From Azolla caroliniana (Eukaryota; Polypodiophyta): DNA of 64,000 bases. Location: NCBI GenBank assembly GCA_043228905.1, contig JBHGNT010000021.1, positions 13,206,001 to 13,270,000 on the forward strand, in the 5' to 3' direction. The translations under genes and the position numbers were made by a program. Of the stretch, positions 54,416-63,466 are shown piece by piece. Positions within the stretch are counted from its first letter, which is position 1, and the number at the start of each line of letters is the position of its first letter. The notes under the pieces were generated by a model. That model was not told the DNA's origin, did no database searches, and saw nothing but the letters and a program-made list of their open reading frames with translations.

Positions 54416-55792
54416 ATTACTGACAAGGTGTCAGGTCATGAGCTGTATTTCGGGCGCAAGCCGAACTTAGGACACCTTCGGATATTCGGCAACATAGCGT
54501 ATGTGCATGTGCCGGATCAAAAGCGGAGAAAGCTGGATGCAAAATCGGAAAAATGCATTCTAGTCGGCTATGCTCAAGAGCAAAAGGGTTAGAAGTGCTT
54601 TAACCCCCGGACGAAGGAAGTCCAAGTTAGCCGGGATGTCAAGTTCGATGAATCGGCATCCTGGTACTCCGTACCGACTCCGACTTCTGATCCTGACCCA
54701 ATGCCGGAAGATCAGGCTAGTGAGCCTGAATTAGCCCTGGCAGAGGATGACGAAGCTGGGACTCAAGATGAGAGTCCGGAATCGTTACGATTGAGTGGAC
54801 CGAACGAGCGACTAAGTCGGTTGGACCAGTCGGATGAAGAGACGGCAAGTGGTGGAGACTCTGCCGTGCTCTCCCCGCGCAAGGAACCGAGGAAACGGTT
54901 CACACGCAAAGAGAAGGGGAAGAGGAAGATGCCGGAATTCGAAACCGGCAACGATGAGTCGGATCGGTGCGTATCCGACTCCGGAAAGGAGAAAGGCGGA
55001 TCTTCGGCAACGAAGACCGACCTGGCCAAGAAGGGCCTCAAATCAGGTGACGGTGCGTTGCGCCGATCAACCCGCTAGAAGGATCCCGTCATACGGTACG
55101 GGTACAATGAATACATGGCGCATCATTATGCGTACATGACTAAGGTGACAGAAGTGCGTGAGCCAGAGAGCTACACAGAAGCGGCAGAGGACGCAAATTG
55201 GCGTGCCGCTATGGACAAAGAAATGCGGGCACTCGATGCCAATGAAACTTGGGACCTAGTTGATCCTCCCCGTCACTGTAAACCGATTGGATGCAAGTGG
55301 GTGTACAAGGTCAAGTACAACGCCGACGGTTTTGTTAACCGGTACAAAGCCCGGTTAGTGGCGAAGGGATACGCGATCGACTACGACGAGACCTTTGCTC
55401 CTATGGCGAAGATGACGACGGTTCATGTGGTACTGGCGGTTGCTGCGGCAAGGGGGTGGCATCTTCACCAGATGGATGTGAAGAACGCCTTCCTTCAAGG
55501 AGAGCTTGAAGAAGAAGTCTTTATGACTCAGCCCCCCGGATTTCACTCGGAGATGAACAAGTCGGCGGTATGCCGACTGAAGAAGTCGCTTTACGGCTTG
55601 GAGCAAGCCCCCCGAGCTTGGAACGCGAAGATCACGCACCGGTTGCATAAGCTGGGGTTTGCTGTCTCTAAGTCGAACTCTTCGTTGTTCATCCGGCAAG
55701 GCTCTGACGGTCCGGTATGTATACTCTTGTATGTGGATGATTTAGTCATCACCGGACCGGGTCTTCCCGAAATCAACCGCGTCAAGTTCTAG
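54416..55792 (+). pseudogene. pol: copia F integrase end, linker and first half of RT
   Basis: GHELYFGRKPNLGHLRIFGN, CILVGYAQEQKG, TAG 54590-54592, acidic linker with SPESLRLSGPNERLSRLDQS, then RRSTR, TAG 55076-55078 (Gln in relatives), [86 protein letters not shown], ending at TAG 55790-55792 (Gln in relatives). Confidence 0.92.
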
Positions 55793-57274
55793 TTGTCGGA
55801 CGCATTCGAAATGAAGGACCTAGGGGACCTTCATTATTTTCTTGGGATCGAAGTGATCCGGACCCCCGACGGCATATTGCTCTCACAACGACATTACGTG
55901 TTGAATATGCTGTATAAGTTCGGCATGACGGATTGCCGACCTGTCTCCACACCCCTGGACCGGAACCAGAAGCTCCGTCCCAACTCCGGACTTGCCTGCA
56001 ATGAGAAACGGTTCCGACAGGTTGTCGGAAGCTTGATATACTTAACCATCACCCGACCCGACATCAGCTATCCGGTCGGCGTGGTAAGTCAGTTCATGCA
56101 GAAGCCGACCGTGGAGCACCTTCAGTGCACGCAACGAATATTACGGTATGTCAGTGGCACTCAGGACCGGGGACTGCTATACCGGCGAGGTATACCCGCA
56201 GAACTTGTCGGTTACGCAGATGCTGACTGGGCTGGCGATGCGTCTGATCGCCGCTCTACTTCCGGATACATGTTCTCCATAGGTAGCGCGGCCGTTGCGT
56301 GGAGTAGCAAGAAGCAGCCCATGGTGGCTTTGTCAAGCACTGAGGCTGAGTACCGGGCCGCTACCGTTGCCACTTGTGAAGCCATCTGGCTTCGGCGACT
56401 ACTGCGAGACTTGCGGATCGAGGTATCGACCCCGATCCCGATTTACTGCGATAACATTAGCAGCTTGCAGCTCGCCAGGAACCCTGTGTTCCATGCTCGC
56501 ACAAAGCACATCGAGGTCCACTACCACTTCGTACGTGAGCGGGTCCTGAGCGGTGAAGTTGACCTACGGTATGTTCAAACGGATCGGCAAGTTGCCGACA
56601 TCTTTACCAAGCCGCTCGGATCGGACAAGTTGCAGCACTTTACCGACATGCTTGGTATTCAGCATCTCGACGTGCCGCACTTGAGGGGGAGAAGCAAGGG
56701 CAAAGTCTCTACCGAAATGGGCAAAGGCCAAAAAACTGTTGAACCCGTCAGTAAGAGGAGAGCCGGAAGAAGAGGAGACAAGAAGATGAAGGAAGCCGAG
56801 TCGACGAAGGAAGTCGACACATCCGAACAGGTCGGAGCAAGCGGCTGTGAAGAAGAGTTGTGCACTCAGGAAGAGAAGTGCATGTTGTGCGGAGGTCATC
56901 ACGACGGTATTGACCATGATGCGGAGTCAAATGAAGAATTTGATTTCAGTTCAGCGGCTGAAGAAGCCGAGGGAAGCATGGAGAAGGCCAAGACTCGGAA
57001 GTGGTCCGACGTGGTGAGAGGCCTGAAGCCGGAAGTCGAATCGGAGTGTACCGATTCGGACAAGAGCTGGAACGAGTCGGAGACAGCCGACTCGGGTCAA
57101 CAGATGGATCCGGATGAGTCGGATCGACTGAAGGCCAAGGGGACACGGACACAGCGGAAGTCGATGCCATCGTGGGAGAACCGACGGATCGGCAAGCGCC
57201 GGAGTCACAGCAACGTGAGTGCTGAGATGGGCCTATTGAGCAGACATGCCGACCGAGAGGGTCGAGGCGCGTAG
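55793..57274 (+). pseudogene. pol: copia F second half of RT, RNase H and ~190-residue acidic extension
   Basis: FEMKDLGDLHYFLGIEVIRT, RPDISYPVGVVSQFMQKP, GYADADWAGDASDRRSTSG, ALSSTEAEYRAATVATCEAI, KHIEVHYHFVRE, VADIFTKPLGSDKL. RNase H normally ends near LDVPHLRG (about residue 299). The frame then runs on: basic stretch SKRRAGRRGDKKMKE, Cys/His cluster CMLCGGHHDGIDHD (about 363-376), DAESNEEFDFSSAAEEAEGS, then Ser/Asp/Glu-rich text to the stop at 57274. This is the most complete copy of the extension; its role is unknown. Confidence 0.92.
56680..56691 (+). promoter_or_regulatory. internal polypurine tract of copia F
   Basis: CTTGAGGGGGAG at the canonical end of RNase H, identical to the terminal tract at 57407-57418, about 730 bp upstream of it. 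Confidence 0.65.
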
Positions 57275-57406
57275 AACCAAAGAGGTCGCGGCAAACGGGA
57301 CCGGACCGGACGAGGAGCGCGAGCAAGGCGGAGTGACACCAGGAGAATTCGGTTGGAAGAACTGACTGCCATAGAGGTCGACACTATGACCCCACCTCAG
57401 GTTGAG

Positions 57407-57418
57407 CTTGAGGGGGAG
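57407..57418 (+). promoter_or_regulatory. copia F terminal polypurine tract
   Basis: CTTGAGGGGGAG beside the 3' LTR, embedded in a 10-bp inverted repeat GTTGAGCTTG / CAAGCTCAAC. Confidence 0.9.
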
Positions 57419-57834
57419 TGTTGAGCGGCAAGCTCAACCGGAGCCGGATCGGCTGAATAAGCCGAAGCCGGTAAGCGAGACGGATCGGGCGAAACGGATC
57501 GGTATGACGGTGAGCAACCGAACCGGCAAGCAGTGGAGGTCGGGTGCAATCCGTAACCGGAAGTCCAATCGGAAGCCTAGTATAGGATAAACTACTAGGT
57601 AGCTATAGTCTCGTAGTAAGTGTCAGATGCTCGTGTGAGCATTGAAGTACATGGTACTTCTGGCAGTCCCAAGAGGACTTGTATAAATAGTGCTACTTAG
57701 CACAGTGTGTATACAGAGCCTTCAAATAATTTTGAAATAGTGTTCTGCTCTCTCTCTCTCCCCCCCCCCCCCCTCTCTCTCTCTCTCTGTGTGTTGTTCT
57801 CTATTTTACGCTTCCCCAAACACTCACGTTTACA
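57419..57834 (+). repeat. copia F 3' LTR
   Basis: 416 bp, differing from the 5' copy mainly in the CT/C tract near 57751-57790. Confidence 0.95.
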
Positions 57835-59264
57835 GCTTCCGATAGTCGACGCAGACACGGATTTTTCCGTTCTTCTCTTGGACCACTACGATCGGGCTCA
57901 ACCACGTGGCCCATTTAACAGGGCGTAGTAGTTTGTCGGAGTAGTTTGTCGATTTCCTCTTTGACTTTAGCGGCGTAGTTGGGGTTCATCCTGTAGCGCC
58001 TCTGCTGAACCGACCGAGTGTTGGGTAAGATGTGAATTTGATGTTGGTAGTATTGAGGATCCAACCCCTTCATATCGGTGTAAGACCAAGTGAAAACATC
58101 CTGGTAGTCGGTGAGCAATTGTACGAGGCATGCCCGTTCTCCGGTTGGTAGATTATTGGCAATTTGTAAAGTACGGGGATTCTCGTCCGAACCGAGGTTT
58201 ATTGTTTCCAGGGTTGATGCTTTCACTCGTTGTGAAATGGCGAGTTCGCGTTCGAAAGCCTCCCGAGCATGACGTAGCTCGGCAACTGTGGTTGGATCTG
58301 GTTCATCTTGGGGTGGTGACTCCTCCGTGACTTCCTCGTCTTTAGGTGGCTCGATGGTTGGTAAGGCATTGATTTCGAAGAGAGGGATGATCGTGGGATG
58401 ATCATCTAGGAATTCATCGACCTCCTCATCGTCCAAACCGTCAAGCATATAGACCCCTTCCACGTATAACGACGAAGTGTTGAGGGCGACGGGGACTCGT
58501 TCTTCAGTGATGATTCGGACTTTTGTCTTGCCTCTTCGGAATGAGATCATGTTGCGTTGCCAATGTTGCTTGATATTCGCTGTACGCAACCATGGTCGAC
58601 CTAGTAACATTGGGTAGGCGCCTTGTGTCTCCAGTCTTAGCACGACGGCCGAGATCGTGAACATGTGGCCTCCGAGTGTGAAGTCGAGATGGCGGATTAA
58701 ACCAATGGGGCGAACGGAGCGGGTGTCGGCCATCCGAAGCCAAAAGGGGCATGGTTCCCATTGATTCAGGTTGAGGTTGTGACACGTTGACTTGCTATTA
58801 ACGTTTACGCTGGATCCGCCGTCGATGATGCATCCGTGCAGGTCTTGTCCCTTAATGATGATTCGCACGGCTGGGTTCTGAGAATCCATGAGTGGTGGAC
58901 CAGTTCCTGCTTCGGTGAGGTGTACCGGTGGTGTCACGAGCTTAGTATTGGCCTGGAGTGCCGCCAGGGTGTCCCGAAATCTCGGCATGAGTGGTAACAG
59001 TTTATGTAGGGGCAGCGAGATGCGGGAGTAGGTAAGAACATCCCATAGCTGGTCGTCCTCCGACGACGTGGATGGTATCGAGGTTTGTGGTGCTTCACTG
59101 GGCCCGTCTCTCATGTCAGTTTGCATGCGCACGGCATTATTTTTATTGGCCGTGTCGATCCATTCTTTTGCTGCCTGACGGACTTCATCCTGGATTTGCC
59201 ACTGAGTAGTCTGCGCTTTACTCCGGGTAGTGACCGTTTGAACATCGGCCATGATACTTTTCAC
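57835..59264 (-). pseudogene. pol: gypsy E protease and RT N-terminus
   Basis: Minus strand, frame continuous with gag: AVRIIIKGQDLHGCIIDGGS (retropepsin DGG), CPFWLRMADTRSVRPIGLIR, AYPMLLGRPWLRTANI, ISQRVKASTLETINLGSDE, YTDMKGLDPQYYQHQIH, EEIDKLLRQ. A 13-bp tandem duplication (57927-57952) shifts the frame; without it the text would run on into PVKWATWLSPIVVV and join RT at 51907 after removal of copia F. Confidence 0.88.
57927..57952. repeat. 13-bp tandem duplication in gypsy E pol
   Basis: AGTAGTTTGTCGG and AGTAGTTTGTCGA in direct succession; frame-breaking. Confidence 0.9.
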
Positions 59265-60740
59265 CGCGGGTGCCTTGCCACGGTTGGTTGTTGGACATTG
59301 TGTGGCGTAGTGGCCTGGTTGGTTACATTTAAAACATGTAACGTTGGCCGAGCTACTGGTGTCCGCTCGGTTTGTGTGTGGAAGTTGTTGTTGTTGATTC
59401 TCAATCTCGTTTGGTGGTGGGTTGTTCCGAGGTGCGTTGGAGTTGTGTTGGTCATTTTGAGGAGCATCCCGTCGGCGGTTTTCGTTAGGTCTTCTATTGT
59501 TGCGTGTGTTGCGGTTGCCGTTTCGTCGATCAATGCGTGAGTTCCGTCAGTCATACCGGTCATCGCGATCGTCATCATATCGAGCATAATCGTCGTGCCG
59601 GTCATCGCGATAATGATCATGGCGGTCATCACGTCCGTAGTTGTCGTCTCCGCGCCGTCGATCCGGGGATCGCGGTCGGTCGTTATCCTAGTCTCGGTAG
59701 ACATATCACTCGTCCTGCCGAGAGTATGTATTTCATGGCTCGATCTGGCGGACCGGTGCCGCCGTTGTGCGGTTCAGCATATTATATTCGCACTGCTCGA
59801 CAGTGTGAGCTCGAGACTGACAGATCGGACATTGTGGTCGGTGGGGACATTCGAGGGCCAGGTGCCCTAATCCTAAACACGCCGTGCATTGGAGAGCTTG
59901 GCGAAAGCGATTGTCCTCTTGGGGAAGAGCATTTTGTAAGGATGCCATCGAGAAGGTTGCGTCGTGCTGGGTCCGATCGAGGGTGAGAACCCGCGCTATG
60001 ACTTGTTCGATAGTATGGTTGGCGAAATTTGTAAGTGCGAGAGTCATTTGGAGAGGCTCTCATAAACTGGATAGGAAAGTTTCCGGCATATGTTGTGCCA
60101 AGACATCATTGGCCACTTGTCTGTAGAGATCCTGGAACCGAATCGTGAACTGCGCGACTGTTTCGTGCGGTTCCTGGCATATAGAGAAGAATTGCCGGAG
60201 CAGTTCCCGTTTAGGCACCTCGCGATGAAAAAGTTCAAGGAACTTTGTGCGCACGATTTGGAAAGTGGGTGCCTCTCCTATTTCGAGGCGAGAGTACCAT
60301 CGTGTGGCCGGTCCATCAAGGGAGAGTGTGAACTCGGCAATATTTGAGGCATCGATTTCGGCCGGCGTGAGGCGGTGCGTTGAGTGGTTGGCCTGCCACG
60401 TGGATATGAAGGCACGGATGTGTGACTCCGCGCCTGCTCCGTCGGTGTATCGTGGGTATGGGTACGGCATGATGTCGTACTCTGGGTCTTCTGGTAGCAC
60501 CAGAAAAGGGTTTAGTTTAGGTTGATTGACCTCCGGAGGGCTCGACGAGGGTTTTGGTGGTGAATCAACTCGCTATTGAGTGTTCGGTGGCGAGGATTGC
60601 ACTGGGGAAGCCTCTGATTGCTCGGGAAAGGATTGGTCAGTGACCACTGAGTCGAAAGTTTCTTCGACTGGCTCAGGGCGTCGGGCGGGTGGCCCAGACC
60701 TCGTGGTGCAAGAGGGCGTCGTAACGGCGGCTAGTGGTTA
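59265..60740 (-). pseudogene. gag: gypsy E gag with three zinc knuckles
   Basis: Minus strand. FISTWQANHSTHRLTPAEID, EFTLSLDGPATRWYSRLE, FFSICQEPHETVAQFTIRFQ (capsid). TGA at 60060 (SSL*EPLQ), then CTACLGLGHLALEC and CPICQSRAHTVEQC knuckles, stops near 59733, an Arg/Asp-rich low-complexity stretch (RDDRHDHYRDDRHDDYARYD), and a third knuckle CFKCNQPGHYATQC. The N-terminal part upstream of 60500 has TAG (60577) and no clear ATG, so the start is unknown. Confidence 0.82.
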
Positions 60741-60779
60741 CCTTCAACGAAGTTCGCTGTGCACTCACAGCTGTAACCA

Positions 60780-60790
60780 GGCGTGCCAAA
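60780..60790 (-). promoter_or_regulatory. gypsy E probable primer binding site
   Basis: Minus strand TTTGGCACGCC, 3 bases inside the 5' LTR. The tRNA is not identified. Confidence 0.6.
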
Positions 60791-60793
60791 TTG

Positions 60794-61251
60794 TGTTACC
60801 CGTTCCTTTGGGTGAACACCTTCGATAGATCTGCGGCTATCGGTATTCAAGGGTGTGGTACGTGAAGGCTCATAACAGAGGCGTCGCGAGAGAGACAATG
60901 TTCAGAGATAAAACACTAGCGAGATCTTGATAGGCGTGGGCGGCGCTGAAATCATAGGTATGAATCAAAGCACAGACACATGGAGCAAACTGGGCACAAA
61001 TCAGATATATTACGGCGACAGAAAAAGGATTACAGAACACGGCCTACGGTCGGTGACCTTACAAGATTATCTAGTTACGAGGGACTAAGCTAGTGCTTCC
61101 GGCTATATTTTTCTTCTCCCCCGCTCTGAAGTACTGGTCCTCGTTTAAATAACGTTTCCCCTAATACACAGTCGAGCCGTCGGTGGCCCGTGATACTCGG
61201 ACTCGGCGTTTGCTAATTTCCTAATTTTACATTTCTGTCCTCTAGACAACA
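60794..61251 (-). repeat. gypsy E 5' LTR
   Basis: 458 bp, about 15 differences from 45273-45730; target copy CTTCT follows. Confidence 0.95.
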
Positions 61252-62225
61252 CTTCTCTTCTAGCATTTCCCTTGCCGCATCGACAATCGACCGGTTCTTC
61301 CTCTCGGCCACACCGTTTTGCTCCAGTGTGTATCTGTAGTTGAACTCTCTCCGAATTCCTTTTGCTGCAGATAACTGTTGAATTGGCTAGAAAAATATTC
61401 TTTTCCGCCATCCGATCGTAGGCACTTGATCTTCCTCTCCGTTTCCCGTTCAACCAGACTTTGCAGGTTCTGAAAACACTCGAAGACTTCTCTCTTCCAC
61501 TCAATGAGGTAGATCCATGTGTGCTGCGTATAGTCGTCGATGAAGGAGATGAAATATCGACTCCCGCCAAGACTAACGTTCTGTGTCGGCCCCCATACAT
61601 CGGAATGTATCAAGTCGAGCTTGTTCCGGCTCCGATTATGCTCGTTGGGGAAAGAAAGTCGGTGTTGCTTCCCTAGCTGGCAGGTTTCACAAATTTGTGC
61701 CTTCCAACCACTAAATTTGGGGAAAGAAAGTCGGTAATTGACGTGGCCGATCCGCTTGTACCAGAGATCAATGTCTGATTCAATCTTCTATCCTTTGGCA
61801 AACAAAGCGGTGTCGACGTCATTGGTGTCGAGGATGAACATCCTCCCGTCTGTACGCCCATGCGCAATAATTTGGCCATTTTCCTCGATGAAGCACCCAA
61901 GGTGCGTAAACCGCACCTGCATCCCCTAGTCAACGATCTGATCGACTGACACTAGGTTCTTTGTGATAGTCAAAACGTGTAATACGTTCATCAGCTTCCC
62001 CCTTTGTCTGATGTGGCTCAAAGGAACTTCTCCAACATGCACGATTGGGTGAGGAGTGTCGTCTCTTGTTTGGACGACTCCCGGTTGTTCCAGTTTCTCC
62101 AAGAAGGAGAACCACTCTTTGTGGCTCGTCATGTGATTCGATGCACCGGAATCAACGTACAACACTTCCTCCGATTTGGAAGTGGTCTTCTTCATCGAGT
62201 TAGCCTCATGTTTCATCACCAAGGT
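61252..62225 (-). pseudogene. pol: copia C protease and integrase N-terminal half
   Basis: Minus strand: EVLYVDSGASNHMTSHKEW (protease DSG), MNVLHVLTITKNLVSVDQ, TAG (61926), FIEENGQIIAHGRTDGRMFI, TAG, WYKRIGHVNY, a deletion, CETCQLGKQHRLSFPNEH, LDLIHSDVWGP (Asp), KCLRSDGGKEYFSSQF (Asp), a frameshift near 61365, then TPEQNG-type text in another frame up to the gypsy E insertion. The HHCC finger is damaged by the deletion (about 61690-61740). Confidence 0.88.
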
Positions 62226-62967
62226 TGGCCCTTTATCGGCTTTTCCGGTTTTGGATCCTCCCGATCCTTCTGCGTAGTGTGAGTATTGTCGGTTCTCCCT
62301 ATCGGCCTTGCCGGATCCGGATCTGTCCGATTCAGCGCGCTTCTTCCAGCACTCGCTTTCTTTGTGGCCCTTTTTACCACAGTACCAGCACTCCGTGTCG
62401 GCCTTTGCTTTCCGGCCTCCAGCGCCGCCTTGACTCCCCCTGTTTGTGGAGGGTTCGGAACTGCTGTCGGCACATTCTCTGTGCCTTTGGGCCTACTCTT
62501 GCGGGCTGCTACCATTGCGAGCCGACCCGCCTCATCCACCACACCCACAGGGCCGATCCGTCTCCATGTACAACATCCTTGATTCGGGCTGTGTAATCGG
62601 CCATAGAGAGATTTTTCTGTCGGATATTGCTAAGCTCTTGCCTGAGCTGCAACTTCCTGGCCATTATGCTTGCGGCGAAAACCTTCTTTAGGTTTCCCCA
62701 AGCTTCTTTTGGCGACTTGGCATCTCGTATATGGCTTAGCAGTTGGTCTCCGACATTGAACGCGAAGCAGTACATCACTTTGCTTGCCGCTTGTTCCCAC
62801 ACTGGGAAGTCCTTGTGTGCCGCATCAGGTGTTGTGTCGTTAGCTCCGTCCACATAGCTCTAGTACCCATGCCCAAGTAGTTACTGGTGCATCTTATATG
62901 ACCAAGATGCGTAGTTGAATCTGTCAAGCTTCTCCATCAAGAGCGAGCTAGCCATTCCTCGGTCCAT
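62226..62967 (-). pseudogene. gag: copia C gag with internal deletion
   Basis: ATG 62967 (MDRGMASSLLMEKLDRFNYA), YKMHQ, stops near 62880 and 62862, WEQAASKVMYCFAFN, RKLQLRQELSNIRQKN, ARIKD, then a jump near 62580 to MYMETDRP-like text, skipping the segment that holds SMLLVEENHAG in relatives. CWYCGKKGHKESEC is intact; the frame runs on as ENRQYSHYAEGSGG into protease, showing that gag and pol were one frame. Confidence 0.88.
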
Positions 62968-63036
62968 TACTTCTCTTTCTATTCTTACCGGGTCTTCAGA
63001 TGCGAATGTCGGCTGTAGAGGTTTTTAACCCTCGCG

Positions 63037-63048
63037 CTCTGATACCAT
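63037..63048 (-). promoter_or_regulatory. primer binding site (Met tRNA), copia C
   Basis: TGGTATCAGAGC on the minus strand beside the 5' LTR. Confidence 0.93.
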
Positions 63049-63466
63049 GTGAAAGAATAGTGTGCGGAAGTAGTGGAAAACCGAAAAAAGAAGAATAGAA
63101 ACACAGGTTTAATGGAGAGCTTAGAATATACACATTACATGGGGGAGAGAGAGAGAGAGCAGATAGAAACTCAATTCAAAATATTACTCAGTCTGTACAT
63201 TGTATATGTTCAGTGAACACTTTTATACAAGTCCATACGGACTGACAGAAGTACGGTGTACTTCAATGCTCACATGAGTGTCTGACACTAACTACGAGAT
63301 ATTAAATCCCTAGTACACTAGCTACTACTTGGCTTCCAATTACTGCTTGATCCAGCTAACCGGCTCCCAAGCTCACCGGCTCACCGATCCAGCTCATCCT
63401 TCCAGATGTCGATCCGGCTCAGGCTTATTCAGCCGATCCGGATCTGGTTGAGCTTGCCGCTCAACA
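63049..63466 (-). repeat. copia C 5' LTR
   Basis: 418 bp; plus-strand TGTGAAAGAATAGTG ... GCCGCTCAACA. Confidence 0.94.

Larger units (their letters stand above)
51908..57834 (+). mobile_element. copia F: 5.9-kb Ty1/copia element inside gypsy E
   Basis: LTRs 51908-52314 (407 bp) and 57419-57834 (416 bp), target duplication GCTTC (51903-51907, 57835-57839). Met-tRNA primer site at 52315-52326. One gag-pol frame broken by four TAG codons, a 1-bp insertion and a short deletion. Same family as copias B and C, opposite orientation. Confidence 0.96.
45273..61251 (-). mobile_element. gypsy E: 16-kb Ty3/gypsy element with a giant accessory ORF and a nested copia
   Basis: Two 458-bp LTRs (45273-45730, 60794-61251), about 15 differences by eye (3.3%), and a perfect target duplication CTTCT (45268-45272, 61252-61256). 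Minus-strand order: primer site, gag with three zinc knuckles, protease, RT (split by copia F), RNase H, integrase, 0.5-kb gap, coiled-coil frame of about 1,025 codons, conserved 3' motif, LTR. Own length is about 10 kb. The layout (extra gene after integrase, no chromodomain) fits the Athila/Tat side of plant gypsy elements. Confidence 0.95.
33602..63466 (-). mobile_element. copia C: Ty1/copia element carrying two gypsy insertions
   Basis: LTRs 33602-34021 (3', 420 bp) and 63049-63466 (5', 418 bp) with target copies GTACT (33597-33601) and ATACT (63467-63471), one mismatch. Its own sequence is about 5.5 kb: 33602-35119, 43469-45272 and 61252-63466. Integrase text is continuous across the gypsy E insertion and RNase H text across gypsy D, which confirms the nesting. 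Confidence 0.95.

Noticed and set aside
45829-57274. Alternative genetic code with TAG read as Gln
   Set aside because: CAG codons are common in the same frames, relatives have sense codons at these places, and TGA/TAA stops also occur. Deamination of methylated CHG sites explains the bias.
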